From a virus: a DNA stretch of 30,767 nt. The notes beneath the pieces are model-generated. The model had not been told where the DNA came from and searched no databases. It was given only the letters and a program-made list of their open reading frames with translations. The translations under genes and the position numbers were made by a program. The stretch lies in the IMG/VR virus record IMGVR_UViG_3300035670_000932, positions 1-30,767 of that record, one strand, 5' to 3'. Numbering within the stretch: the stretch's first letter is position 1; each line of letters opens with the position of its first letter. Positions 1 to 6,992 of this stretch are shown in pieces.

Positions 1-174
1 GTTGCGGGCGGTGATGCCGCTGACTTGCTCCAGGCGGCGAGCGAGGTAGCGGTTGAGCTTGTCGCTGCCGATGGTGCCGGCCCGCGCCGCGATGGCACGA
101 ACGTGCCGCCCGTAGGCAGGCGAGACCTTGCGGCCCGCGAGGTAGTGCTCGGCGAGTTCGGTGAAGGTGGTCAT
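1..174 (-). CDS. Partial protein, recombinase core-binding-domain-like N-terminus
   Basis: Only the first 58 codons are in the window; the gene runs off the left edge. The ATG at 174 overlaps the stop of the gene upstream (ATGA, 171-174). The residues include FTELAEHYLAGRKVS near the start, an Arg/Ala-rich helical middle and a VSGITARN ending. That is the layout of the SAM-like core-binding domain of tyrosine recombinases (an 'ELAEHYL...' helix, then 'lspxTxxN'). No catalytic residues can be seen. If correct, it would be a second recombinase besides the integrase at 8507-9622. It could also be another all-helical DNA-binding protein. Confidence 0.55.
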   Translation of the reverse strand, partial: MTTFTELAEHYLAGRKVSPAYGRHVRAIAARAGTIGSDKLNRYLARRLEQVSGITARN

Positions 175-356
175 CGCGTCTCCTCCGCGAGCAGCCGCTT
201 GTCGAGGTGTTCGTTCACATCACGCAACGCCCGGCAGAGCGTGTGCAGCCGGCGGTTCTCCTCGCGGAGCCGTTCGTTCTCAGCCTCCAGCGACTCGGCG
301 AGTTGCCGCAGATCGCGGGAGGGGCGGCAGCGGAAGAGGGAGATGAGCCAGTTCAT
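171..356 (-). CDS. Small coiled-coil protein, unknown function
   Basis: 61 residues. After a hydrophobic start (MNWLISLF) the rest is a charged heptad-like helix with Leu/Glu/Arg repeats (LAESLEAENERLREENRRL), typical of a leucine zipper or coiled coil. The ATG overlaps the stop of the methyltransferase gene by ATGA (353-356), and its own stop overlaps the next start, so it is translationally coupled within the early operon. I recognise no family. It could be an oligomerising partner of a neighbour; that is inference only. Confidence 0.65.
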   Translation of the reverse strand: MNWLISLFRCRPSRDLRQLAESLEAENERLREENRRLHTLCRALRDVNEHLDKRLLAEETR

Positions 357-1336
357 GCCACGGCCTCCGCGTCAAAGAGGGTGGTCTCGACCTTGCGGCC
401 CCTCGCGGCCTCTTCCATGTTCTTCACCGCCTGCCGGTAGTAGGCGGGCTTGAGCTCCACGCCGATCGCCTTGCGACCGTTGAGCACCGCCCCGTATGCC
501 TCGCTCCCGACGCCCATGAAAGGCGTGAGCACCGTCTCGCCGGGCAGGCTCCGCAGATGCACGATCCGCTCGATTACGTCGAGTTGCAGCGGGTGCATGT
601 GCCGCTCGTCATCGTCCTCGCGGGCCTGCTTGTAGGGCAGCGTCCGCTCTAGGCGGATGTCATCCCAAAACGCCGACGCGTACTGCCGCCAGATCCAGTG
701 CGAGTAGCGGTTCTCGATCTGCTTCCCCTTGTGCCCGCGATAGGACAGCAACTCGGCCGGAATCTCACGCTCGCCCGCGTACTCCAAGAGCCCCGTCGGG
801 TTCGCGACCGGAACCGGGTTATCGCCGTCCTTGCGGAAGAGCAGCAGGCAATCCGCCGATGCCACGTCGCACAGGCTCGCGTCGGTAACGACTTGCTTGT
901 GAGCGAGACCCTTCGCCATCGTGCGGTTTCGCACCCCGAGCGGTTCTTTCCAGATGAAGTGCCGGCACCAGAACCGCCAGCCGAGCGACTCGTGCAGGCG
1001 GATGATCTCGCCGGGGAAGTCGATCAGCCCGCCGGGCGAGGTCTTCCTCGGGATGTCCATGCAATGCACCGCCGAGAGCCGGCCCGGCATCGTCACGCGA
1101 TGGATCTCGCCGACCACGAACGCAAAGTGGTCGAAGAACTCTTGGTGACTACGGCAGTTCGAGAGGTCACGCTCTGAACTAGAGTAGTGGTACAGGCACC
1201 CCGCACCATCCGCCGCGAACGGCGGCGAGTAGATCGAGAGATGCACCGACTCGTCGGGGATGCTCTGGAGCACCTCGCAGCAGTCGCCGTTGTAGATCGC
1301 GTACTCGTCGGTGATTACTTGCTCGCTGACAGCCAT
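353..1336 (-). CDS. DNA methyltransferase, beta-class amino-methyltransferase (N4-cytosine or N6-adenine)
   Basis: 327 residues. It should transfer a methyl group from S-adenosylmethionine to a base amino group in DNA. The catalytic motif IV is SPPF at residues 37-40, preceded by the usual NGDCCEVL..IPDESVHL lead-in. The SAM-binding motif I (PFMGVGS, about 272-278) and IGVEL come near the C-terminus. This IV-before-I order defines the beta class, and SPPF rather than DPPY favours N4-cytosine. The ATG has an AAAGGA Shine-Dalgarno and lies 22 nt inside the end of the helicase gene, so the two are coupled. No cognate nuclease is beside it, so protection of phage DNA is a likely role. Confidence 0.9.
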   Translation of the reverse strand: MAVSEQVITDEYAIYNGDCCEVLQSIPDESVHLSIYSPPFAADGAGCLYHYSSSERDLSNCRSHQEFFDHFAFVVGEIHRVTMPGRLSAVHCMDIPRKTSPGGLIDFPGEIIRLHESLGWRFWCRHFIWKEPLGVRNRTMAKGLAHKQVVTDASLCDVASADCLLLFRKDGDNPVPVANPTGLLEYAGEREIPAELLSYRGHKGKQIENRYSHWIWRQYASAFWDDIRLERTLPYKQAREDDDERHMHPLQLDVIERIVHLRSLPGETVLTPFMGVGSEAYGAVLNGRKAIGVELKPAYYRQAVKNMEEAARGRKVETTLFDAEAVA

Positions 1337-2697
1337 GCCGGAATCCTTTCGCTATGGGGAAACGTCCTGCGGTGATCGACGGCCAGGGCGTTGCCCATGT
1401 GCCGCACGAGTGACTCGAACATCCGGTCGGCGGCGTTCGCCTTGCGTCGCAGATTCGCGAGCACGCCGACCTCGCCCTCGGTGGCGATGACGTGAACATC
1501 GACGGGCTGCGTCTGGCCGAACCGCCAGCACCGCCGCACGGCTTGGTAATACTGCTCCCACGAGTGGGAGGCGAACGTCACGACGTGGTGGCAGTGCTGC
1601 CAGTTGAGCCCGAAGCAGCCAATCTTCGGCTTCGTCACGAGCCGCTTGAGTTGCCCCGCCTGGAACGCGAGCAGAAGTTCTTCCTTCTCGTCTTCGCTCT
1701 GCGACCCGCTCACTTGCCGGCAGTCGGGGGTGATCCGCTCCAGCAGATCGGATTCGTCGTTGAGATGGCACCACACGACCGACGATCCTGAGTGCGACGC
1801 CACGATCCCGGCCGCCGCCTCGCATCGGTCTTCTAGCGTGATCCGCCGCTCTTCGCGTTGCTCTTGCAGGGTGTCAGCCGGCAGCGAGAACAGCATCCCG
1901 GCCCGTGTCTTGCTGCTATGCACGACGTGCTCGTGCTCGCGGAGGGGCGGCAGCACGAGCGTGCCGTCATCGAAGCCCAGGTCGGAGGGCTTACGGCACG
2001 CCCGAGCCCACGAGCAGACCCACCGCCAGAACGGCTCCTCTGCGTGCCCGCGAAAGCGGTAGCTCTTCCGGCCCCAGCCGAGGTAGTCCTTGATGATGTC
2101 TTCCTTGAAGAACCGCGAGAGCATGTCTTGGTAGCCCAGATAGCCGAGGGCTTCGCTGGACGTGCCGAGCTCGTGGTAGTCGTTCGGAGCGGCGGTCGCG
2201 GTGCAGAGCAGGCGATACGGGATCAGCCGCATGAACTCGGTGACGAGAGCCTTGGTAGAGCCGTCGAAGTTCTTGAGGATGCTCGACTCGTCGCAGACCA
2301 TCCCGCCGTAGTCGCCCTGGTCGAAGTTGTGTAGACGCTCGTAGTTCGTGACCACGATGCCGGCGTCGGGCTTGCCGCCGCTCGACCGCACCGCCTCGAT
2401 GCCGAACCGCTTCGCCTCCTCGACGGTCTGGTAACTCACAGCGAGCGGGGTCGCGATCAGCACCGGCTTGCCGGTGTGCTGGCGAATGTTCTTAGCCCAG
2501 ACCAACTGCATCGGGGTCTTGCCCATGCCGCAGTCGGCGAAGATGGCCGAGCGACCCTTGCGACAAGCCCACTCGATCAGATGCCGCTGGTAGTCGAAGA
2601 GCCACCCCGGCAGGAAGTCGGGCGTGAACCCGTGGTCGCCGTCGAGTTGCTGCTTTGTTTCGAGAAACGCGGAGTAGCGGTCGGATGCTGCGATCAT
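1315..2697 (-). CDS. SF2 (SNF2-like) DEAD/DEAH-box helicase
   Basis: 460 residues from the ATG at 2697, chosen because it overlaps the preceding stop as ATGA; the longer open frame upstream looks non-coding. Visible motifs: a Q-like WLFDYQRHLIEWA (about 32-44), Walker A CGMGKT (about 56-61), motif Ia IATPLAV, motif II CDES (about 135-138), motif III TATAAPND (about 167-173) and motif VI QAVRRCWRFGQTQPV toward the end. This is a complete two-domain ATP-dependent nucleic-acid translocase of the type often paired with phage DNA methyltransferases, here overlapping one by 22 nt. Likely role: remodelling or unwinding DNA during replication or recombination. Confidence 0.9.
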   Translation of the reverse strand: MIAASDRYSAFLETKQQLDGDHGFTPDFLPGWLFDYQRHLIEWACRKGRSAIFADCGMGKTPMQLVWAKNIRQHTGKPVLIATPLAVSYQTVEEAKRFGIEAVRSSGGKPDAGIVVTNYERLHNFDQGDYGGMVCDESSILKNFDGSTKALVTEFMRLIPYRLLCTATAAPNDYHELGTSSEALGYLGYQDMLSRFFKEDIIKDYLGWGRKSYRFRGHAEEPFWRWVCSWARACRKPSDLGFDDGTLVLPPLREHEHVVHSSKTRAGMLFSLPADTLQEQREERRITLEDRCEAAAGIVASHSGSSVVWCHLNDESDLLERITPDCRQVSGSQSEDEKEELLLAFQAGQLKRLVTKPKIGCFGLNWQHCHHVVTFASHSWEQYYQAVRRCWRFGQTQPVDVHVIATEGEVGVLANLRRKANAADRMFESLVRHMGNALAVDHRRTFPHSERIPAWLSASK

Positions 2698-2798
2698 TTC
2701 GTGTTCCTTTTGATGCGAAAGTCTGGGCTGCCGCACCGATGGCACCGCGTGACTCGCGGGCTTCGCTCGGCGTTGCAGCGGTTGCAGATGCGTTTCAT
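2694..2798 (-). CDS. Small zinc-ribbon protein
   Basis: 34 residues with two CxxC knuckles (C5-C8 and C19-C22: CNRCNAE and CHRCGSP) and a basic C-terminal tail. This is a minimal zinc ribbon. The ATG at 2798 has AGGA 8 nt upstream, and the stop overlaps the helicase start as ATGA. An alternative GTG at 2927 would overlap the preceding stop and add 43 residues, but that extension looks of low complexity and I prefer the short form. It may bind DNA or a partner protein. Confidence 0.6.
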   Translation of the reverse strand: MKRICNRCNAERSPRVTRCHRCGSPDFRIKRNTK

Positions 2799-2923
2799 CT
2801 CACTCGTCCTTGTGTATTGGCCCTTGTCGCTGGGCTCGCGTCCGGTGTTACCCGCCACCGCCGGATGGGCGACCCCTGCGGCAGCCAGCCGCTTCGGCCA
2901 GGGCGGGCCGGTCGCGTGTTCGA

Positions 2924-3181
2924 TCACCAGCCCTTGCCGTAGCGGGCCTCGATCTCGTTGTCGTAGGCGTCCTCGCATCCGGCGGCGCGAGCCCGGCCGG
3001 CGAAGTGCGAGCCGAGTTGGGCGGGCGTCGTTAGCGGCTCAGTCGTGCGGCAAGGCTCGATCGCCGGTGCCGGCTTCGGTGGGTCAACACCGAAAACGTC
3101 CGCGTCTAGCTCAAGCTCGCGTTCGTGCCGCCAGCGGCGGAACTCTCGCCCGCTTATGCAGTCGTCTTCGTCGCGTCTCAT
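2924..3181 (-). CDS. Small unknown protein with the duplicated CEDAYDN C-terminal module
   Basis: 85 residues; the start overlaps the preceding stop as ATGA (3178-3181). The N-terminal half is charged (FRRWRHERELELDADVF). The last 45 or so residues match, almost position by position, the end of the protein at 5366-5743: EPCR..EPLTTPA..GSH, then AGCEDAYDN and ARYGKGW. I know no function for this module. Conserved Cys, Asp, Tyr and Trp residues suggest a folded motif or a docking tail. Confidence 0.75.
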   Translation of the reverse strand: MRRDEDDCISGREFRRWRHERELELDADVFGVDPPKPAPAIEPCRTTEPLTTPAQLGSHFAGRARAAGCEDAYDNEIEARYGKGW

Positions 3182-3354
3182 TCGGTCACCTCCTCGGATT
3201 GAGCCAACTGCTCCAGCAGTGGCAAGGCTTCGGCAAGCAGCACGCGCGGCGACAGTCGCTCTGCGTGCGGGGTCTCGTCGTTCTGCCGCAGGGCTCGGCG
3301 GATGACGTTGGCAACGGCACGGGCGTCGTTGCGGGTAGTTGCGTCGATGGTCAT
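3178..3354 (-). CDS. Small acidic helical protein, unknown
   Basis: 58 residues from the ATG at 3354, which has AGGAG 7 nt upstream; the open frame extends further but without a ribosome site. It is predicted helical and rich in Ala, Leu, Arg and Glu (ANVIRRALRQN; LLAEALPLLEQLAQ). It sits between the SSB-like gene and the CEDAYDN-module gene, and its stop overlaps the next start by ATGA. No family recognised. Confidence 0.65.
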   Translation of the reverse strand: MTIDATTRNDARAVANVIRRALRQNDETPHAERLSPRVLLAEALPLLEQLAQSEEVTE

Positions 3355-3364
3355 GCGAATGCTC

Positions 3365-3838
3365 CTAGAACGGGATGTCGTCATCGGGCAGACGCTCAGA
3401 CGGCGGCGGCTTCGGCGTCGCCTTGATCGCGGTCTGCTTCGCGGCGACGTTCGCCGGCACGTACCGCTTCACGACCGCCGAGACCTTGCCAGCCTTCGAC
3501 GTGTAGTGGCTGATCTCCACCGTGAGCGTCTGCCCCTCGATGTCGCTCGGCGAGAGCGAGAGGCGACCATCGACGGGCTTGATGCCTAGGGCGTCGGCGA
3601 GGTTCGCGGCCATCCATCCGAGATCCTCGGGGATGTCGTGCCACACGAACTTGTAGTCGCCCTCGACCGTGGAGAGGCAGAGCTTGAGGCAGTCGCCGTT
3701 CGGGTTGGCATCGCTCCGCTTGTATTCGTTCGGCTCTTCCTTCGCGGAGCGAATCTTCATCAGATGCTTGCCGGGCGGCACGAGTTCCCGCTCGCGGGTC
3801 ACGGTCTCGGCCGGCTGGTCTTCGATCAGAAAATCCAT
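3365..3838 (-). CDS. Single-stranded DNA-binding-like protein with SSB-type acidic tip
   Basis: 157 residues. The body looks beta-rich (GDYKFVWHDIPED; GQTLTVEISHYTSKAG). It is followed by a Pro/Lys linker and ends exactly in DDDIPF, the tip by which bacterial SSB proteins recruit replication and repair partners. It lies directly downstream of the RecA/Sak4-like ATPase gene, a common pairing with SSB-like proteins of the DUF669 type in phages. Predicted role: coat ssDNA and recruit host SSB-binding proteins during phage replication or annealing. The assignment rests on the tail, size and context, since I could not confirm an OB fold. Confidence 0.75.
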   Translation of the reverse strand: MDFLIEDQPAETVTRERELVPPGKHLMKIRSAKEEPNEYKRSDANPNGDCLKLCLSTVEGDYKFVWHDIPEDLGWMAANLADALGIKPVDGRLSLSPSDIEGQTLTVEISHYTSKAGKVSAVVKRYVPANVAAKQTAIKATPKPPPSERLPDDDIPF

Positions 3839-3877
3839 CTTTCACGTCCTTTCCGTATGGTTTTGATTCCGTTCCGT

Positions 3878-4786
3878 TCACTCAGTCACAGCGGGCTCGC
3901 CCGCCTCGGTCTCGATCGCGGCGATCCGCGCCGTGATCTGGTCGGTCAGTCGCGACCACTCGTCGCCGGTCAACTGCCCGGCAGAGACGTAGCCATCGAT
4001 CGCCCTGGTCGCCTTCGTGAGATCCGCCTGGGTGCTCGCCTTGGCGATGAAGGCGGCAGCCTGCGTCGCCTTCTCGCTGGGCGGCTTCGCGGCTGGGGTG
4101 CCGCCCGCCAGCCACTCGGCAAAAGCCTCGCCGGTCTCCACGCTGATCGGCTTGGGATCTCCGCCGAAGATGCCTGTGCGATCCTTACTCGCGACGGCGA
4201 AGTGCCCGTCGTGAACGATGTCGAGAACGGTCGTGAACTCGTACTCCGCACCGTCGCGGCTTTCGAGTTTCATGCCGAGCTTGACCACCTTCTTTCGCCC
4301 GTGGTCATCGACCTGCGCCGTCTCCGTTTTTGCCCGGCCGGTAGCGATGATGTGTGCCGAACTGCGGAGCATCCGGTCGATGAAAGCCCGGTGACGCGGC
4401 GTGAGCTCGGACCACGCCGACCATGTGTTGCCCTTGAACTTCGCCCGTGCGATCTCGTCCACGAGCTCCAGGCAGCCGCCCTTGCCGTTCCACTCGTGGC
4501 TGATTGAGTCGATCACGATGCAGTCGGCCCCGGCCGCCTCTGCGGCGTCGATCGCCTCGATGTACGACTCGGGCGTGAACGGCGGCGAGAGGTCGATCAC
4601 ATCGAATTCGTGCAGCCGATCGTAGAGATCGCTCGAACCCTGCTCGGTGTCGATGACGATCGTCCGCTGTGAGCCGAGACCCTTCGCCACAAGCAGACCG
4701 CCGTAGGTCTTGCCGCTGCCGCTAGGGCCGGTGAGCAGGAGCCGCAACTTCGTAGCACTGCGGCGTGCTTTTCTGATCTGAACCAT
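3878..4786 (-). CDS. RecA/Sak4-like P-loop ATPase, phage recombination
   Basis: 302 residues. Walker A is GPSGSGKT (20-27), followed by IVIDTEQGSSDLY (about 43-55), and Walker B is CIVIDSISHEW (about 89-99). This matches the phage AAA/RecA-core 'nucleotide-binding' ATPases, including Sak4-type recombinases, that promote strand annealing or exchange. The C-terminal 80 residues are Ala-rich and helical, probably regulatory or oligomerising. The SSB-like gene follows 39 nt downstream. The ATG at 4786 has an AAAGG Shine-Dalgarno within the leader type used by neighbouring cassettes. Confidence 0.82.
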   Translation of the reverse strand: MVQIRKARRSATKLRLLLTGPSGSGKTYGGLLVAKGLGSQRTIVIDTEQGSSDLYDRLHEFDVIDLSPPFTPESYIEAIDAAEAAGADCIVIDSISHEWNGKGGCLELVDEIARAKFKGNTWSAWSELTPRHRAFIDRMLRSSAHIIATGRAKTETAQVDDHGRKKVVKLGMKLESRDGAEYEFTTVLDIVHDGHFAVASKDRTGIFGGDPKPISVETGEAFAEWLAGGTPAAKPPSEKATQAAAFIAKASTQADLTKATRAIDGYVSAGQLTGDEWSRLTDQITARIAAIETEAGEPAVTE

Positions 4787-4815
4787 GTTCTGTTGCCTTT
4801 CTTTTGAGGTGTTTT

Positions 4816-5253
4816 TCAGTTCATCGCGTCGCCGTTCATGTCACGCCACGAGCCAACGGGCTCTTTCGTCTGCGTCGCAATAGCCTCGACCGCCGTCGCG
4901 ATCCGTTCGACCTCCGCGACCAGCGACATCTGGCTCGTCGCCAACGCCGAGAGAACTGCGGTCAGGGCAGCGATCGCGTTGTCGGCGGATGCCGCGACCG
5001 AGACAGGCTCGGGCTCCGACAACTTCGCCGCCTCGGCGAGCACGGTTTGAGCGAGGTACTGCTTCGCAGAATCCGCGTGAACGTAGACACGGCCACGATC
5101 GCCGCCGGTTTGCAATCCCGGAATCTTCCGCTGCCGAAACGCCTCGCGGAGTTGCTTGTACTCCGGGGAATGCCCGTCTCCACGACCCCGGCTTCGGTAA
5201 TCAAAATCCGCCAGCGGCACGAAACCAGCCGGCATCCATTCGCTCGTGTCCAT
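4816..5253 (-). CDS. Probable DNA-binding protein (winged-helix-like) with helical C-terminus
   Basis: 145 residues. Residues 31-66 (YKQLREAFRQRKIPG, then GRVYVHADSAKQYL) resemble the short winged-helix fold of AlpA/excisionase-like proteins, with a recognition helix, a turn and a 'VYV' wing. The C-terminal half is an Ala/Val/Ile-rich amphipathic helix (residues about 85-130), probably for self-association. The gene has the recurring leader ACGAAAGGGA before its ATG and lies just upstream of the Sak4-like ATPase gene. It may regulate transcription or bind DNA in replication; undecided. Confidence 0.65.
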   Translation of the reverse strand: MDTSEWMPAGFVPLADFDYRSRGRGDGHSPEYKQLREAFRQRKIPGLQTGGDRGRVYVHADSAKQYLAQTVLAEAAKLSEPEPVSVAASADNAIAALTAVLSALATSQMSLVAEVERIATAVEAIATQTKEPVGSWRDMNGDAMN

Positions 5254-5365
5254 TCGAGTCCCTTTCGTTCTGTCGTTTCCCTTCTTGAAAAGCCGCGTCC
5301 CCGTCCCTAGGTCAGCGGCCCGATCCCTTCCTTGGCTTCGCCGTCTCCGCCGGCTCTCCTGTGTT

Positions 5366-5743
5366 TCACCAGCCCTCGCCGTAGCGGGCCTGCATCGCGT
5401 TGTCGTAGGCGTCTTCGCAGCCCGCCTTGCGAGCCGCGCAGGCGTGGTGGCTGCCCGGCTTCGCGGGCGTGGTCAGCGGCTCGACCGGGCGGCAGGGCTC
5501 GACCACCTGCTCAAGCTCTTCCAGGTACATCAGCAACCGCCCCTCGGCGGTGTCCACGAGGTACGCGTCAGTGCGGAGGCCGCTCGGGCTGCGTTCCTGC
5601 TCGGCGATCACGCCGTCCTGGTAGCCGCCACCAAACGCCTTCGGGCACCGCACGCGGTCGCCGGGCTTCGGGCGGTAGACGGTGCCGTAGAAATCAGCGA
5701 TAGCGGCTTCGGCGGCGGCGGCTTCGCGGTGGTGGGCATCCAT
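5366..5743 (-). CDS. Unknown protein: SH3/KOW-like domain plus CEDAYDN module
   Basis: 125 residues. The N-terminal helix (REAAAAEAAIADFYG) is followed by a beta-barrel-like region (KPGDRVRCPKAFGGGYQDG, then AYLVDTAEGRLLMY) suggesting an SH3/KOW-type fold. The last 45 residues repeat those of the protein at 2924-3181 (EPLTTPA..GSHH; AGCEDAYDN; ARYGEGW). The ATG at 5743 has AGGGA upstream. It is the first gene behind the promoter-bearing gap 5744-5927. Function unknown. Confidence 0.75.
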   Translation of the reverse strand: MDAHHREAAAAEAAIADFYGTVYRPKPGDRVRCPKAFGGGYQDGVIAEQERSPSGLRTDAYLVDTAEGRLLMYLEELEQVVEPCRPVEPLTTPAKPGSHHACAARKAGCEDAYDNAMQARYGEGW

Positions 5744-5789
5744 GCATTCGACTCCCTTCGAGGTGCGGAACTGATCGTCTGTCCATCAG

Positions 5790-5813
5790 TGGGGGGGCGT
5801 ATCCTACCCCCCA
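5790..5813. repeat. G6/C6 hairpin in the leader before 5743
   Basis: TGGGGGG (5790-5796), 10-nt loop, CCCCCCA (5807-5813), flanked by CATCAGT on both sides (5784-5790 and 5812-5818). The loop overlaps the -10 box of the candidate promoter at 5801-5828. May be a regulatory or replication-related structure. Confidence 0.45.
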
Positions 5814-5828
5814 TCAGTCATCGGTCAA
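5801..5828 (-). promoter_or_regulatory. Second candidate promoter before the 5743 gene
   Basis: TTGACC (5828-5823), 16-nt spacer, TAGGAT (5806-5801). Start would be near 5794, about 50 nt before the ATG at 5743. No operator core within it. The initial transcript would carry a GGGGGG/CCCCCC-rich leader (5790-5813). Confidence 0.45.
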
Positions 5829-5890
5829 GCGACTTTTTCCCCGCGTGGTTTGAGTTTGAAAACAAGGCGTATTCGCTTGTGTCGTCCTGT

Positions 5891-5923
5891 CTATCGGTAG
5901 ATAGGCTATAGCCTAGCGGTAGT
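5891..5923. promoter_or_regulatory. Operator cluster with two core copies
   Basis: CTATCGGTAG (5891-5900) and CTAGCGGTAG (5913-5922) lie in the same direction with starts 22 bp apart, two helical turns. Between them TAGGCTATAGCCTA (5902-5915) is a perfect 14-bp palindrome. Suits cooperative binding of a dimeric regulator beside the promoter at 5905-5931. Confidence 0.65.
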
Positions 5924-5931
5924 TCCGTCAA
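5905..5931 (-). promoter_or_regulatory. Putative promoter with operator, upstream of 5743 gene
   Basis: TTGACG (5931-5926) overlaps the stop codon of the membrane-protein gene; 15 nt later is TATAGC (5910-5905). The spacer is short, so activity may need an activator. Core CTAGCGGTAG at 5913-5922 lies between the boxes. Confidence 0.5.
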
Positions 5932-6173
5932 CGCAGTATTCCGAGAGCCGCGTCGGCAAGCTCAATCGTGGCTCGCCCGAACTGCCGCAGGCGGCCGGGA
6001 GGCGGCTCGGCAGGGTGCGGCGCGTACGCCTGGGCGTGGGCGACGTGCTGCCCGATGGCTGCTCGGTGGGCAATGTCGATCGCCGCCAGTTGGTAGCGGG
6101 TCTCGATCAGCAACCCGGCACCGATGGTCATAACTGCGACGAATAGCGTCGTGCGGATGATGTCTCTGAACAT
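5928..6173 (-). CDS. Small membrane protein, unknown
   Basis: 81 residues from the ATG at 6173 (AAAGGA, 5-nt spacing); the longer upstream frame is a shadow of the primase gene. Residues 6-24 (IRTTLFVAVMTIGAGLLIE) form one transmembrane helix or an uncleaved signal anchor, followed by a soluble Ala/His/Pro-rich segment. The stop codon lies inside the TTGACG -35 box of the next promoter (5926-5931). It could be a small membrane effector; nothing specifically indicates a holin. Confidence 0.65.
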   Translation of the reverse strand: MFRDIIRTTLFVAVMTIGAGLLIETRYQLAAIDIAHRAAIGQHVAHAQAYAPHPAEPPPGRLRQFGRATIELADAALGILR

Positions 6174-6183
6174 GTGAATCCTT

Positions 6184-6669
6184 TCAGCAAACGAGACCAA
6201 GATCGGCGAGCGTGACCACCGCCGGGCTGCATTGCAGCGGCGACACGATCCATGCGTAGGGTCTGCCGCTCGGGTGTCGGCTGGGGGGCAGCACCGATTG
6301 CGCCGGCTTGCCGCCGATGCGGATCTCGGCACCGCCGATCTTTCGCCAGCCCATCGCGGGGAGCGGGCCGGCGAGCCGAAAGAGCCGATGCTCACCACGG
6401 CCGCTCGCCCAGGTCGGCGTCTCGATGTCGAGCAGTCCGCGAGCCGCGAGCACTGCCCGCCCATCGGCATCGTCATACTCAACGTCGATCAGATTGCCGT
6501 GCCCCAGCAGAATGCCGAGGTTGTAGCCCTGGTCGAGCCAGCCGTCGATCACATCGGCGACGCTGGTCGCAAGGGTCTGCCACGCGTTGCCGAGTGGCTT
6601 CTTGTCGCCTTTCGCGACGCGAACGCAGGCGGCACCGGTTTCGAGCAGGGCGGTGAGGTCTGGGGTCAT
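6184..6669 (-). CDS. Stand-alone primase-polymerase (AEP/prim-pol) domain protein
   Basis: 161 residues from the ATG at 6669, which overlaps the preceding stop as ATGA. It carries the N-terminal bifunctional primase/polymerase signature: metal-binding D62 and E64 in IDVEYDDADG, the SGRGEHRLF block (about 89-97) and the GGAEIRIGG...VLPPSRHPSGRPYAW block (about 112-140). Such domains make primers or extend DNA and are usually fused to a helicase; here the protein ends right after the domain. The ATP-driven partner could be the helicase at 1315-2697. Likely the phage replication primase. Confidence 0.82.
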   Translation of the reverse strand: MTPDLTALLETGAACVRVAKGDKKPLGNAWQTLATSVADVIDGWLDQGYNLGILLGHGNLIDVEYDDADGRAVLAARGLLDIETPTWASGRGEHRLFRLAGPLPAMGWRKIGGAEIRIGGKPAQSVLPPSRHPSGRPYAWIVSPLQCSPAVVTLADLGLVC

Positions 6670-6908
6670 GCTTGATCCCTCCCGCCGTTGATGTTCCGCC
6701 CGGTGGCGTCGAGCACGTACCACTCGTCGCCGCTGTAGGTCGCCTCGGCGTAGGCGTTCGCGGCGTCATCGTCGGTTGCGACGAACGTATCGACCACATC
6801 CCACTCGCCGCTGCCAGCGGCATAGGCGATGCGGTACTCGTGGCCGGTCGCCACAAGCACGCAGAATGTGCTGATCGGAGGATTGTCGCGTGTTCCGAAA
6901 GCGTTCAT
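6666..6908 (-). CDS. Small unknown protein
   Basis: 80 residues, acidic, beta-rich in appearance (TFCVLVATGHEYRIAYA; DEWYVLDATGRNING). The ATG at 6908 follows AAGGGAGCAAACG, the recurring cassette leader, and the stop overlaps the primase start as ATGA. The alternation of aromatic and acidic residues suggests a small alpha/beta fold. No family recognised. Confidence 0.7.
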   Translation of the reverse strand: MNAFGTRDNPPISTFCVLVATGHEYRIAYAAGSGEWDVVDTFVATDDDAANAYAEATYSGDEWYVLDATGRNINGGRDQA

Positions 6909-6992
6909 CGTTTGCTCCCTTGTTGGTTGAGGTTGAAAAGTGCCACCCGTTTCGCGGCTGTCGGCTGGCCGGGCGGCCCCACCATGTGCGGT

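Noticed and set aside
2694-2927. Longer zinc-ribbon form from GTG 2927
   Set aside because: Overlaps the previous stop as GTGA, but that follows from a TGG-TGA ending; the added residues look random and the ATG at 2798 has a good ribosome site. Kept only as an alternative.
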